This document shows, one piece after another, positions 16,950 to 26,624 of a stretch of DNA of 64,000 nucleotides. Source of the stretch: CAISCU01 sp051861545 (lineage in GTDB: Bacteria > Bacteroidota > Bacteroidia > UKL13-3). Under the pieces are notes generated by a model. That model was given only the letters and a program-made list of their open reading frames with translations, was not told the origin of the DNA and ran no database searches. Position numbers and translations under genes: made by a program. The stretch is taken from NCBI GenBank assembly GCA_051861545.1, contig JBIMKP010000013.1, positions 1 to 64,000 on the forward strand. Reading direction: 5' to 3'. Numbering within the stretch: the stretch's first letter is position 1; each line of letters starts with the position of its first letter.

Positions 16950-19900
16950 TTATTTTCTAATCAATTTCCTTACAATACTTTGATTATTGCTTTGGATTTC
17001 CAATAAGCATATTCCTTCAGGAATATTGCTTGTTTTGATTTCTAAAAGATTGTTTCCTTTATGCACAAAGTCTTTTCCAGTCCATAATTTTCTTCCACTT
17101 AAATCGAAGATATTTAACTCAATTTCAGAATTTATTTTTGAATTGATATCAGCGAATAAAGTACCTTCAAACGGATTAGGATATACTTGAGTAAAACTCA
17201 TTTCTTCAGAGTGAATGCCTGTTGCTTGGTCAACTACGATATCCTTACATTTCATAGCTGAGCATGAATCTGCCATTTGCATCATGTTTAAACATACAGT
17301 GTAAGTGCCATTGGTGCTGTACAAATGACTAGGATTTGCATCAGGAGAACTGCTACCATCACCAAAATCCCATATAGAATAATCGTAAGAGCTTGAGTTG
17401 TTAGTGAATTCAATCATTCCTGGTTTTGTAGGATTTGATTGGTAAGAGAAATTCGCATTACAAGTTGAAAGTGTTCCGTATTGGTTAATTAAAACCGGGC
17501 GACATATATCATCAGCACAAGAGCTATCAGCTTTTCTTACTCTTAAACATACATTGTATAAACCAGATGAAGGGAATGTGTAGTTTAAGTTTTGTGAAGT
17601 TCCAACCACAGTACCATTCACCTTCCAGCTATATAATAAAGGAGTTCCAGTTGATAGGTTGGTAAAGCTAAATGTGTTTTGTCCAAGATTTGTATAAGAA
17701 TAAGATGCATGACAAGTGCTAGTTGAAGGTGCTGTATTAAAGTTTTTACAAGTAGTATTACTGCAAACAGTATCACCATTAACAATTCTGAAAACACTTA
17801 AACAAACAGGATAAATTCCACTGGTAGGAAATGCTTTTACAAAAGGACTTCCCGCTCCTGTACCTAGAGAACCAAATTTCCAACTAAGATGTGTATATGA
17901 ACCTGTTGAAAGATTAATAAAGTTTCCATAATTAGTACCTAAGCTATCAAATCTTGTTGCTTCAAATCTAGCAAAACAGCTTTGTGCACTAGAGTCGATT
18001 GCAGTTACTAATTTGCAAATTGAAGTAGCACAACTTGAATCTTTTTTAATTTTGTATAAACAAACAGTATAATTTCCTGGTAATAAATAAGTATGAGAAG
18101 CTAATCTAACATTACTTGAACTTCCATCTCCAAATATCCAAATGAAATTGCTGCTAGTATCATTTGCTGTTTCAAAAGTAAATTGATTACCATTACTCAC
18201 ATTTCTGTTAAATGAAAAATTAACAGAGCAACTTGGAGATAAAAAGATACTATCACATTTACTAACACTGCATGTGCTGTCTTTTTTAGTAACAGTTAAA
18301 CATACTTTATACCAGCCGTTATTAGTAAATGTTCTAATAGGATTTTTGCTGTCAGATGCAGTTCCGTTTCCAAAACTCCAAAAGTATTTAAAAGCAGTAT
18401 CTTGTAAAGTAGCGCGGAAATAAACTTTTAAATGATTGCTTTGGTCTTTTTCGAAGGTAAAATTAGCATTACAATTTACTGGTATATTTTGTCCAAGGAA
18501 GATGCTATCACATTTTGTTAAAGAGCAAGAAGAATCTTTTTTGCTAACAGTTAAACATACTTTATACCAACCTGCATTTGTGAATGTTCTAATTGGATTT
18601 TTACTATCTGAAACAGTTCCGTTTCCAAAGTTCCAGAAATAACGGAATGCAGTATCTTGTAAAGCCGCATTGAAATATACTTTTAATGGATTAACAGCAT
18701 CCTTCTGGAATCCCCAGTTAGCGTTACAATTAATTGTAGTTGGCATTACTGTAATACTATCACAGGTTGTTGAACTACAAGAGCTATCTTTTTTCAAAAC
18801 AGTTAAACAAACTTTGTATTTGCCATGATTTGCATAAGTTCTAAAACTATTTCTACCATCACCTGAAGTTCCATCACCATACGACCAAAAATATTTATAG
18901 TTGGTATCATTTAGGTTTGCAGTGAAGTATACTTTTTTACTGTTGCTTGGATCTTTTTGAATGGTATATGCTGAGCTGCAGTTTGAATTAGCAAGGATTA
19001 TTTGAACACAAATAGTTTTTGTGCAACTAGAGTCAGTTTTTCTAACAGTTAAGCACAAGGTTTTAACGCCGCCTGAAGTCCATGTTTTAGAAACTTCTCT
19101 GCCAAAAGCTGATGTTCCATCTCCGAATGTCCAAAAGTAATAATTGTATTGGTTAGGGCTTGCAAAAGCTATGAATCCTTTTTTGAATGGATTACCAGTG
19201 TTATTGTTAACTGAAAAACCTGCATCACAAGCTGTATCAGGTGCAGTAACTAAAATGCTATCACATTTTGTTAGTGAACAACTTGAATCTTTTTTAGTAA
19301 CGGTTAAACAAACGTATTTAAGTCCTGTACTTGTATAAGTTTTTAATGGTGCTCTTAAGTCTGATTGTGTTCCATCACCAAAAGTAAATTTATATTTGAA
19401 TGATGTATCATTTAATGCTGCTTCAAATTGGTATTTAAAGCTATTAGTAACATTTCTTGTAGCAGTCCAATTGGCATTACAATTTGTACTGGTTGATGTT
19501 GTTGCTGTTACAGTTTTACAAACCTGAATAGTGCAAGTAGAATCTTTTTTAGTTACTCTTAAGCATACATTATATGTGCCTGTTTGAGAATAAGTTTTAA
19601 CAGGGGTTCTATTATCGCTTCCTGTATTGTCACCAAATGTCCAGATATATCTATAATTTGTATCATTAAGTACAGAACTAAAATAGAATTTTTTTCCATT
19701 GCCTGGATCTTTTACAAAAGTAAAATTGGCATTACATCCCGTATTTAGATTTTGTATAACAACAGTATCACAAAACGAAGAAGTACAAGAGCTATCTGAT
19801 TTAATCATTGTTAGACAAACCCTATAAGCACCGGGAGTTGAATAAGTTTTGCTTGGTGTTGCTTGTGTGCTACTAGTTCCATCTCCAAAACTCCAATAGT

Positions 19901-20054
19901 AGAAATTATTTCCAGCAGTAGAGTTATTAGTAAAAGTTACCGTTTTAGTCGCAGAATTTACACTAGGAGTAAATGCTGCAATGCAATTCTGTGCAAAACT
20001 GTTATTCAGTCCTGAAAGAATAAAAATCAAACTTAGGTACAAGATTTTTTTCAT
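16950..20054 (-). CDS. Secreted 11-PKD-domain protein with T9SS sorting tail
   Basis: This 1,034-aa protein has a signal peptide (about 1-21, ending SFAQ), eleven PKD-like domains of roughly 80 residues, and a C-terminal type A T9SS domain (about 960-1034) beginning VYPNPFEGTLF and ending IVRKLIRK. Each PKD unit has the core WSFGDGTSS...KTYS...YKVCLTVTKKDSSC. Nearly every unit carries four cysteines at fixed places (CNANF at the start, VCL, DSSC and KC at the end), consistent with two disulfides per domain. PKD arrays of this kind act as rigid stalks or adhesins on the cell surface. No enzyme domain is visible. Its own hairpin terminator follows at 16898-16931. It lies just upstream of the sigma operon but ends before it. 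Confidence 0.9.
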   Translation of the reverse strand: MKKILYLSLIFILSGLNNSFAQNCIAAFTPSVNSATKTVTFTNNSTAGNNFYYWSFGDGTSSTQATPSKTYSTPGAYRVCLTMIKSDSSCTSSFCDTVVIQNLNTGCNANFTFVKDPGNGKKFYFSSVLNDTNYRYIWTFGDNTGSDNRTPVKTYSQTGTYNVCLRVTKKDSTCTIQVCKTVTATTSTSTNCNANWTATRNVTNSFKYQFEAALNDTSFKYKFTFGDGTQSDLRAPLKTYTSTGLKYVCLTVTKKDSSCSLTKCDSILVTAPDTACDAGFSVNNNTGNPFKKGFIAFASPNQYNYYFWTFGDGTSAFGREVSKTWTSGGVKTLCLTVRKTDSSCTKTICVQIILANSNCSSAYTIQKDPSNSKKVYFTANLNDTNYKYFWSYGDGTSGDGRNSFRTYANHGKYKVCLTVLKKDSSCSSTTCDSITVMPTTINCNANWGFQKDAVNPLKVYFNAALQDTAFRYFWNFGNGTVSDSKNPIRTFTNAGWYKVCLTVSKKDSSCSLTKCDSIFLGQNIPVNCNANFTFEKDQSNHLKVYFRATLQDTAFKYFWSFGNGTASDSKNPIRTFTNNGWYKVCLTVTKKDSTCSVSKCDSIFLSPSCSVNFSFNRNVSNGNQFTFETANDTSSNFIWIFGDGSSSNVRLASHTYLLPGNYTVCLYKIKKDSSCATSICKLVTAIDSSAQSCFARFEATRFDSLGTNYGNFINLSTGSYTHLSWKFGSLGTGAGSPFVKAFPTSGIYPVCLSVFRIVNGDTVCSNTTCKNFNTAPSTSTCHASYSYTNLGQNTFSFTNLSTGTPLLYSWKVNGTVVGTSQNLNYTFPSSGLYNVCLRVRKADSSCADDICRPVLINQYGTLSTCNANFSYQSNPTKPGMIEFTNNSSSYDYSIWDFGDGSSSPDANPSHLYSTNGTYTVCLNMMQMADSCSAMKCKDIVVDQATGIHSEEMSFTQVYPNPFEGTLFADINSKINSEIELNIFDLSGRKLWTGKDFVHKGNNLLEIKTSNIPEGICLLEIQSNNQSIVRKLIRK

Positions 20055-20223
20055 GGTTGTTTCCTTATTTACTACTTGGTACGTTTGGGCGCAGTAAATC
20101 GTTGGTAAAACACGAAAATAAGCTTTATTTAGCTGATAATGAAGTGGGAAAATTAATTGATAGATTGTTCTAAATCAATTTTGTTAGAGGATTATTCCTC
20201 CTTAAAAGAGTCTAAATTACAAT

Positions 20224-20919
20224 TTAAGGCTCAAAATAGAAGCCATTGTCTTTTAAACTTTCGTATATTTTTTTGTTGAATTTGTACAAACGTGCAGCCC
20301 TATGTGATACACCTTGTTGTTTTTGATTGAGTTCGGTTAGGAATCCATAACTCAATATTTTTTTTCTGAAATTTCTTTTGTCGATGTCTTTACGAAGAAT
20401 AACTTCATAAATATGTTGCAGTTGAGTTAGACTGAATTTTTCTGGTAATAATTCGAAACCAATTGGAATGTATCTAATTCTATTGGTTAATCTTCTCAGA
20501 GCCATTTCAATAATTTCTTTGTGATCGAAAGCCAGTTCCGGCAAATCATAAGCAGGCCACCAAAGCGCTTTACTTGCAAAAGTTGTTACAGGATGAATGC
20601 CATTTGTAGTACTTTTTATTAGTGCATAATAAGCTATGGTAATAACTCTTCCTTGTGGATGCCTGTCGGGTTTTCCAAATGCGTATAATTGCTCCATGAA
20701 AACATTTTCTAATCCAGTTAAATCATGAAGAATTCTAGCCGCCGCATCATCTAAGTTTTCTTTGTCTTGAGCTAAATTTCCAGGAATTGCTTTCCAAGAT
20801 TTATAAGGTTCTTCGTTTCTTTCAATTAAAAGAACTTTTAATTCACCTTCATCAAAGCCAAAAATCACGCAATCCACCGAAAAGTCGGAATGTAGTTTAG
20901 GTAATGTTTTTTTTGGCAT
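20224..20919 (-). CDS. Nudix-fold transcriptional regulator (NrtR/AraR-like)
   Basis: This 231-aa protein has an N-terminal Nudix domain (about 10-145) and a C-terminal winged helix (about 150-225, with SLTQLQHIYEVIL and DKRNFRKKIL). The Nudix box is degenerate: GNLAQDKENLDDAAARILHDLTGL lacks the REXXEE acidic pairs needed for metal-dependent hydrolysis. That combination is typical of NrtR and of Bacteroidota AraR regulators, which bind a sugar phosphate or nucleotide ligand instead of cutting it. It closes the glycan locus on the same strand, so it probably senses a product of glucan breakdown and controls the locus. The effector is not known. A perfect palindrome at 33931-33948 upstream of susC is a candidate operator. 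Confidence 0.85.
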   Translation of the reverse strand: MPKKTLPKLHSDFSVDCVIFGFDEGELKVLLIERNEEPYKSWKAIPGNLAQDKENLDDAAARILHDLTGLENVFMEQLYAFGKPDRHPQGRVITIAYYALIKSTTNGIHPVTTFASKALWWPAYDLPELAFDHKEIIEMALRRLTNRIRYIPIGFELLPEKFSLTQLQHIYEVILRKDIDKRNFRKKILSYGFLTELNQKQQGVSHRAARLYKFNKKIYESLKDNGFYFEP

Positions 20920-20957
20920 TTTTTGAATTAATTTTATGATGGAATAGTTTTATAAAC

Positions 20958-20991
20958 AACATAATTGCAGGAAAGAACCTGCAATTATGTT
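20958..20991 (-). terminator. Hairpin after the three-repeat T9SS gene
   Basis: AACATAATTGCAGG and CCTGCAATTATGTT form a perfect 14-bp stem with a 6-nt loop. It lies between the stop of the T9SS protein gene (21006) and the start of the Nudix regulator (20919). The T run after it is weak, so some read-through into the regulator gene is possible. Confidence 0.7.
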
Positions 20992-21005
20992 GAAGAAAAA
21001 TTTAA

Positions 21006-22958
21006 TTAGTTTTTGATTACTTTTTTGGTACTGATTGCACCATTAGCGTTTTCAATAACCAACATGTAAATACCAGCAGGAACTGAACTCATATCGATAG
21101 TTCCGTTAGCATTGATTTCAGTATTGATTACTTCTTTTCCAACTAAGTTAATTACTTTAACTGAAGCAGAAGTTTGGATTCCGTTTACATAAACTAAACC
21201 TGTAGTTGGGTTAGGGAATACACTTACTTCTTCTTTGCTGATAGCATTGATACCAGTTGGCATTTCAGGATTAGGATTGTTGTTTACTCTGATTTCATCA
21301 AAATAAATATAAACTGAATCATCTTGAGTCAAAGGATCTTCGAAATCAGGCATGAAAGCTAAAATAGGATATGTACCAGTTTTTGTAGTGAAATCATAAA
21401 CCATATCAACCCACATATTAGTACCAGGTTGAGCAGCAGTACTAGGAGCTTCTAAAGTACCAGCAGCACCACCTTCTAATTTTAATTTAATAGGAGAGAT
21501 TCTGCTTTTCCAAACTTTAACGTGTACATATTTATTTACAGTTACATCAGCAGAAGGATTACCGTCGCTTCTATTAGCCCAGAATCCACCCCAAGGCATT
21601 CCACCTTGATTTTTACCTCTTCTTAAGAATCTCATTACTTTCTCAGATTGGTTGATACCGGTTTTGCTAGGATTATTGATGATTTGGAAACTCACGCTTA
21701 CATTGTGTTTGTTAGGATCATCCCATTCGCCATTACCCATTACGTTTAAGTTGAAACCATTTGTAGTTCCATCTTCGCAATCCAATAACATTCCATCACC
21801 AAAAGGTTTGAAAGTTTCAGGCATTGAATCATTATTAACTCTGATATCATCAATATAAATGATTGAAGAATCAGCTTTAGTGAATGGATCTTCGAAATCA
21901 GGCATAAAAACGATAGTAGCACAAGTTCCTGTTTTGTTAGAGTAATTGAATACCATGTCAACCCATTTACCTGTTTCAGTTTGAGGACTCATGCTGGCCA
22001 CTTCAACTGTTCCTGTATTACCACCTTCGATTTTGAATTTAACTGGAGATGTTCTTCCTTTCCAAACTTTCACGTGAACGTATTTGTTTGCAGTAAAATC
22101 AAAAGCAGGTTTTCCATCTCCACGGTTAGTCCAGAAACCACCCCAAGGCATTCCACCTTGAGCTGTACCTCTGCGCACAAATTGTAATACTTTGTCTGAT
22201 TTGTTGATACCAGATTTATCAGGATTGTTGATTACAGAAAATGTTTCTTCAACAGCATGTTTACCTTTGTCATCCCAATCTCCGTTACCCATAACGTTTA
22301 AGTTGAAACCACTTGTAGTTCCATCCTCAAAATTCATAGCCATAGTAGGAATAGGCATAGCTACTTCAGGCATTGAATCGTTGTTAACTCTCATATCATC
22401 AAAATAGATAATAGTTGAATCTGTTAAAGTTAATGGATCTTCAAAATCAGGCATAAAAGCAATGATTGGATATTTTCCAGTTTTTGATGTGAAATCAAAA
22501 ACAACATCCACCCACTGATTTAATTGAGTTACAGGCTTAGAGCTGCCTTGTTCTAAAGTACCAGCTGCGCCGCCTTCAAGTTTAAATCTAACTGGAGAAA
22601 TACGAGATTTCCATACTTTAATATGAACATATTTACCGTTAGTTACATTGGCTGATCCCAAAGTATCTGCTCTGTTACTCCAGAAACCACCCCAAGGCAT
22701 TCCACCTTGTGCAGTTCCTCTGCGAGTAAATTTCATTACTTTGTTACTGTAATTGATTCCAGATTTATCTGGATTATCAATTACACTGAAGGTTTCTGTT
22801 ACAGCATGTTTTCCTGGGTCGTCCCAATCTCCATTTGCCATAACGTTTAAGTTTTGACCATTTGTGGTCCCATCTTCAAAATTCATGATGGTTTGTGCAT
22901 TTGCTCTGTTCGACATAAACAAAGCTGCACCTGCTGCCAAGAGTAATAGTTTTCTCAT
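21006..22958 (-). CDS. Three-repeat secreted glycan-locus protein with T9SS tail
   Basis: This 650-aa protein has a signal peptide (1-21, SNRANAQ) and three highly similar repeats of about 185 residues (about 23-200, 206-385 and 390-565). Each shows NFEDGTTNG, GDWDDPGKH, GGMPWGGFW, YVHVKVWKSRISP and MPDFEDP...IYFDD. The C-terminal T9SS domain begins VFPNPTTGLVYVNG and ends KKVIKN. The repeats look like carbohydrate-binding-module beta sandwiches, but I cannot assign a CBM family. The gene follows the GH3 gene by 36 nt on the same strand, so it is part of the glucan locus, and binding or presenting the polymer at the surface is the best inference. No catalytic motif is evident. Confidence 0.82.
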   Translation of the reverse strand: MRKLLLLAAGAALFMSNRANAQTIMNFEDGTTNGQNLNVMANGDWDDPGKHAVTETFSVIDNPDKSGINYSNKVMKFTRRGTAQGGMPWGGFWSNRADTLGSANVTNGKYVHIKVWKSRISPVRFKLEGGAAGTLEQGSSKPVTQLNQWVDVVFDFTSKTGKYPIIAFMPDFEDPLTLTDSTIIYFDDMRVNNDSMPEVAMPIPTMAMNFEDGTTSGFNLNVMGNGDWDDKGKHAVEETFSVINNPDKSGINKSDKVLQFVRRGTAQGGMPWGGFWTNRGDGKPAFDFTANKYVHVKVWKGRTSPVKFKIEGGNTGTVEVASMSPQTETGKWVDMVFNYSNKTGTCATIVFMPDFEDPFTKADSSIIYIDDIRVNNDSMPETFKPFGDGMLLDCEDGTTNGFNLNVMGNGEWDDPNKHNVSVSFQIINNPSKTGINQSEKVMRFLRRGKNQGGMPWGGFWANRSDGNPSADVTVNKYVHVKVWKSRISPIKLKLEGGAAGTLEAPSTAAQPGTNMWVDMVYDFTTKTGTYPILAFMPDFEDPLTQDDSVYIYFDEIRVNNNPNPEMPTGINAISKEEVSVFPNPTTGLVYVNGIQTSASVKVINLVGKEVINTEINANGTIDMSSVPAGIYMLVIENANGAISTKKVIKN

Positions 22959-22994
22959 TGATTTTTTTTTAGGTGTTTATTTGGTGTTTTTAAT

Positions 22995-25271
22995 TTATTT
23001 GATTTCGAATTCTACGGTTTCTACTTCATTAGAGTTTTTGCCAATGAATAATTTGAATTTACCTGGCTCCAATACTCTTTCCATATCGGCATTATAGTAC
23101 ATCAAATCTTCTTTGTTTATTGTGAAACAAATCTGTTTAGATTCACCTGCTTTTAAAAATACTTTGCTAAATCTTTTTAATTCTTTTAATGGTCTTGTGC
23201 TTGAACCAACTAAATCTTGAACATACAATTGAACAATTTCTGAACCATCCATTTTACCAGTATTTTTAATTTCAATACAAGCTTCAATTGTTTCATCAGC
23301 TGTAAAGCTTGTTTGGTTTAGTTTAAAGTTTGTATATGAATAATTGGTATAACTCAAGCCAAATCCAAAAGGATAAAGAGGAGTGTTCTCAATATCTAAA
23401 TATTTAGAAGAGTATTTGATATTGTTATCAAAAGGACGTCCTGTGTTTTTTGAAGCATAATAAATTGGAACCTGACCAACACTTCTTGGAAATGTCATGG
23501 TAATTTTTCCAGATGGATTATAATCACCAAACAAAACACTGCTGATTGCTGGTCCTGATTGCGTTCCTAAAAACCATGTTTCTAATATTGCAGGAATGTT
23601 TTTATCCTCCCATGAAAGTGCTAAAGGTCTACCATTGCTTAATAGTAATACAATTGGTTTACCCATTGCATGCATGCGTTTTAACAATTCTTGTTGATTG
23701 GCTGGAATAGTTATATCAGAGCGACTTGCAGCTTCACCACTCATACCTTCAGATTCGCCTAAAGTTAAAACAATTATATCTGCTCTGCCAGCTACTTCAA
23801 TGGCTTCATTGATTAATTCTTCTTTGCTTCTTTTGTCGATGAATTCTTGAATATGCATTTTTTTGATAAGTACAGTATCCTCAGTTACATTCGCACCCAT
23901 AGCATACAATAATTCAGCTTTCCCTGCTGTTCTTGCTACTACAGCATCCCATAAGTTTTTAGATTGCATCCAATTTCCAGCACCACTCCAATTGCCAATT
24001 AAGTCTCTTTTGTTTTTTACAAACGGACCTATAAAAGCAATTTTACCGCTTGCTTGTAGTGGTAATAAATTGTTTTCATTTTTTAATAATACCATAGATG
24101 CTTTAGCAATTTCCTCAGCTGTTTGCAAACTGGCTGGTGTCATAATAGCAGTTTTTGCAGTTTTAATATTTGAATATCGGTAAGGATCTTCAAATAAACC
24201 TAATTGCCATTTTGCATCTAAAATTCTGTAAACAGCAATATCAATATCTTCAATCTTTACTTGTTTGTTTTCTAAAGCTTTTTTCAAATATGTATTATAA
24301 ACAGAACCTTGCATGTCCATATCGATACCAGCATTGATTGCAGCAATCCCAGCTTCATATTCATCAGCAACATTTCCATGGTAAACCATTTCGTTGATAG
24401 ATGTATAATCAGTAACAACAAATCCTTTGAAACCCCATTGCTTTCTTAATAAATCATTCATCAACCATTTATTTGCAGTAGCTGGTACTCCGTTAACTTC
24501 ATTAAAAGAACTCATAACAGTTGCAGCTCCAGCATCAATTGCTGCTTTATAAGGAGGAAGGTAAGTGTTAAACATACTCTGCATACTCATATCAACAGTA
24601 TTGTAATCTCTTCCTGCAATTGGTGCGCCATATAAAGCAAAATGTTTAACACAGCTTAAAATAGTTTCTTTGCTTTTTAAATCGGTTCCTTGGTAACCTC
24701 TAACCTTAGCTCTAGCAATTGCAGAACCTAAACAAGGATCTTCTCCTGAACCTTCTGCAACTCTTCCCCAACGTGGATCGCGTGAAATATCAACCATTGG
24801 TGAATAAGTCCAGTGTAGACCATCAGCACTTGCTTCAACAGCAGCTATTCTTGCTGATTTTTCTGATAATACTGTATCCCATGCACATGATTCTCCCAAA
24901 GGTAGTGGGAAGATGGTTTTATGTCCATGAATTACATCATATCCAAATAACAAAGGAATTTTCAATCTTGATTTCATTGCTAAATCCTGCAATTTTTTGG
25001 TGTATTCAGGACTATATGCATTGAAAATATTTCCGCATTTTCCATCCATGATATCTTGTTTATAGGTATCACGAATTACTGGTCCGGTAACTGACATGTC
25101 TGAAGTATATAAGGTTAATTGACCTAATTTCTCTTCAAGAGTCATTTTGCCAATTAACTCTTTAAGGAATGATTCTTTGTCTTGATTTTTCCCTGGTTTG
25201 TTTTGAGCGAAAATGAAATTGCCACTAAACAGCAAAAACATTAAGGTTAGTATAGTATTTTTTATCTTCAT
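22995..25271 (-). CDS. bglX: GH3 beta-glucosidase (BglX-like)
   Basis: Starting at the Met before KIKNTILTLMFLLF gives 758 aa and a clean signal peptide ending FAQ; a longer frame starts at 25304 but would overlap the upstream gene. It has a GH3 N-terminal barrel (about 50-370) with KHFALYG and the nucleophile Asp in GFVVTDYTS, the GH3 C-terminal domain (about 400-620, with SEGMSGEAASRSDI carrying the likely acid/base region), and a fibronectin-III-like domain at the end (about 670-755). Family members release glucose from the non-reducing end of beta-glucosides; relatives in beta-1,2-glucan loci cleave sophoro-oligosaccharides. It begins 1 nt after the stop of the glucanase gene and follows two GH144-like genes, which supports that substrate. 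It is probably periplasmic. Confidence 0.92.
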   Translation of the reverse strand: MKIKNTILTLMFLLFSGNFIFAQNKPGKNQDKESFLKELIGKMTLEEKLGQLTLYTSDMSVTGPVIRDTYKQDIMDGKCGNIFNAYSPEYTKKLQDLAMKSRLKIPLLFGYDVIHGHKTIFPLPLGESCAWDTVLSEKSARIAAVEASADGLHWTYSPMVDISRDPRWGRVAEGSGEDPCLGSAIARAKVRGYQGTDLKSKETILSCVKHFALYGAPIAGRDYNTVDMSMQSMFNTYLPPYKAAIDAGAATVMSSFNEVNGVPATANKWLMNDLLRKQWGFKGFVVTDYTSINEMVYHGNVADEYEAGIAAINAGIDMDMQGSVYNTYLKKALENKQVKIEDIDIAVYRILDAKWQLGLFEDPYRYSNIKTAKTAIMTPASLQTAEEIAKASMVLLKNENNLLPLQASGKIAFIGPFVKNKRDLIGNWSGAGNWMQSKNLWDAVVARTAGKAELLYAMGANVTEDTVLIKKMHIQEFIDKRSKEELINEAIEVAGRADIIVLTLGESEGMSGEAASRSDITIPANQQELLKRMHAMGKPIVLLLSNGRPLALSWEDKNIPAILETWFLGTQSGPAISSVLFGDYNPSGKITMTFPRSVGQVPIYYASKNTGRPFDNNIKYSSKYLDIENTPLYPFGFGLSYTNYSYTNFKLNQTSFTADETIEACIEIKNTGKMDGSEIVQLYVQDLVGSSTRPLKELKRFSKVFLKAGESKQICFTINKEDLMYYNADMERVLEPGKFKLFIGKNSNEVETVEFEIK

Positions 25272-25272
25272 G

Positions 25273-26619
25273 TTATTTTGTAATTGCAGGTGATTCAAAT
25301 CCAAGGTTTTTTAATCCTCTTTGAATGTCTTTGTTTTTCATAAAAACGTTCCAGATTAAAGACGAGCGATAATTTTCTATCATCACAATTATTGGTCCTT
25401 GGTCAATTGCTAAATAAGATTGGGCGGTCCAATTTTTACTTTCGTTAAAGGCATCAACAAATCCATATTCACCCCAAATATCTTTTCCTTTATCAAAGTA
25501 AAAGTGTTTTAAAGCTGCCATACTTTCTTTTGGTGTATATGGAAAAGCAGATAAAGCAGCAGTTGGACTAATCACTCCTAAATCGTTATCAGGTGAGTGT
25601 GCATTATATCCTTCATGGTTATCGCTGGCAGTTAATCCCCAGCAATTTTTACCATATCCTTTGAATTTATTTGGATTAAGAACACAGTGTTTATAGTTAA
25701 TCAAAGTATGATTAAGGTTTTGTTGCCAGTAATCAGCGTATTGGTCTTTTAAACCTCTTGGGTCTAAACCTAAAAATGTATAATGCGAAAAAAATAATGG
25801 ACCACCATAAGGGAATCCTAATTGTAAAGGAATATCATAATAAGATTTTCCGTTTTTAAAGAAACTTCCTGTTGCCCAACCTTTGCGGTAAACATCGGGT
25901 TTGATGGCATAATTTTTTGAGGAAGCGGCCAATACAAAAGCAATCAAACATTCATTCCAACCATGAATAGAGAAGTTCATACTCCAACCATGATTTGGAC
26001 TCCAATGCCAATATAATGCATCTTGTTGTTGGGTATACCAATTCCATTCAGCAGCATCCCAAAGCCAAGTGATTCTATTTCTAAGTTCGGTTTCTTTAGG
26101 ATTATTAGCATTAAAGTATTCTTTAGCAGCAATTAATCCAGCAAATAAATAAGCAGATTCAACAACATCACCACCATCATCTTTTCTGCTGAAAGGAATA
26201 GTTTTTCCTGTTTCTCCATTTAACCAATGAGGGAAAATTCCATGGTAATGATTTGCTTTTTCAAGGAACTTCACCATTTTAATAAGGTGTCTAACAGCGG
26301 TATCTCTACCTATCCAATTTCTTTGAACAGCAACAATTGTAGCCATAATTCCAAAGCCCGTGCCGCCTGTTGTTACAACTTCGTTTCCATAATCGTAAGC
26401 TACATTGCTTCTTTCTCTTGCCAAACCGCTTGTAGGGTGGGCAAAATCCCAAAAGTATTTAAAACTTTGTTTTTGTACCTCATCTAATAAAACAGAATCG
26501 TTTTTGATGTCTGCTTTTATAGGTGCATGGTAAATCGATTTGTTTTCTTGAGCACAAGCTATACTCAATGAAAACAATAATAGAAAGGATAATTTTATAT
26601 GTTTAATGTTTACGAACAT
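25273..26619 (-). CDS. GH144-like beta-1,2-glucanase (glycoamylase domain), exported
   Basis: This 448-aa protein has a signal peptide (about 1-23, FSLSIACAQ; the Cys could also make it a lipoprotein). The whole mature chain is the alpha/alpha-barrel domain called Glycoamylase, now known to include GH144 endo-beta-1,2-glucanases. Conserved blocks are SFKYFWDFAHPTSGLARER, TGGTGFGIMA, GIFPHWLNG, LYWHWSPNHGW, GPLFFSHYTFLG, CWGLTASDNHEGY, GVISPTAALSAFPYTP and AIDQGPIIVMIENYR. The length matches the Chitinophaga enzyme. It lies between a paralogue and the GH3 gene with 1-6 nt spacing, so they form one operon. It would cut beta-1,2-glucan to short sophoro-oligosaccharides. The alternative is a related activity in the same fold. 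Confidence 0.85.
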   Translation of the reverse strand: MFVNIKHIKLSFLLLFSLSIACAQENKSIYHAPIKADIKNDSVLLDEVQKQSFKYFWDFAHPTSGLARERSNVAYDYGNEVVTTGGTGFGIMATIVAVQRNWIGRDTAVRHLIKMVKFLEKANHYHGIFPHWLNGETGKTIPFSRKDDGGDVVESAYLFAGLIAAKEYFNANNPKETELRNRITWLWDAAEWNWYTQQQDALYWHWSPNHGWSMNFSIHGWNECLIAFVLAASSKNYAIKPDVYRKGWATGSFFKNGKSYYDIPLQLGFPYGGPLFFSHYTFLGLDPRGLKDQYADYWQQNLNHTLINYKHCVLNPNKFKGYGKNCWGLTASDNHEGYNAHSPDNDLGVISPTAALSAFPYTPKESMAALKHFYFDKGKDIWGEYGFVDAFNESKNWTAQSYLAIDQGPIIVMIENYRSSLIWNVFMKNKDIQRGLKNLGFESPAITK

Positions 26620-26624
26620 CGATA

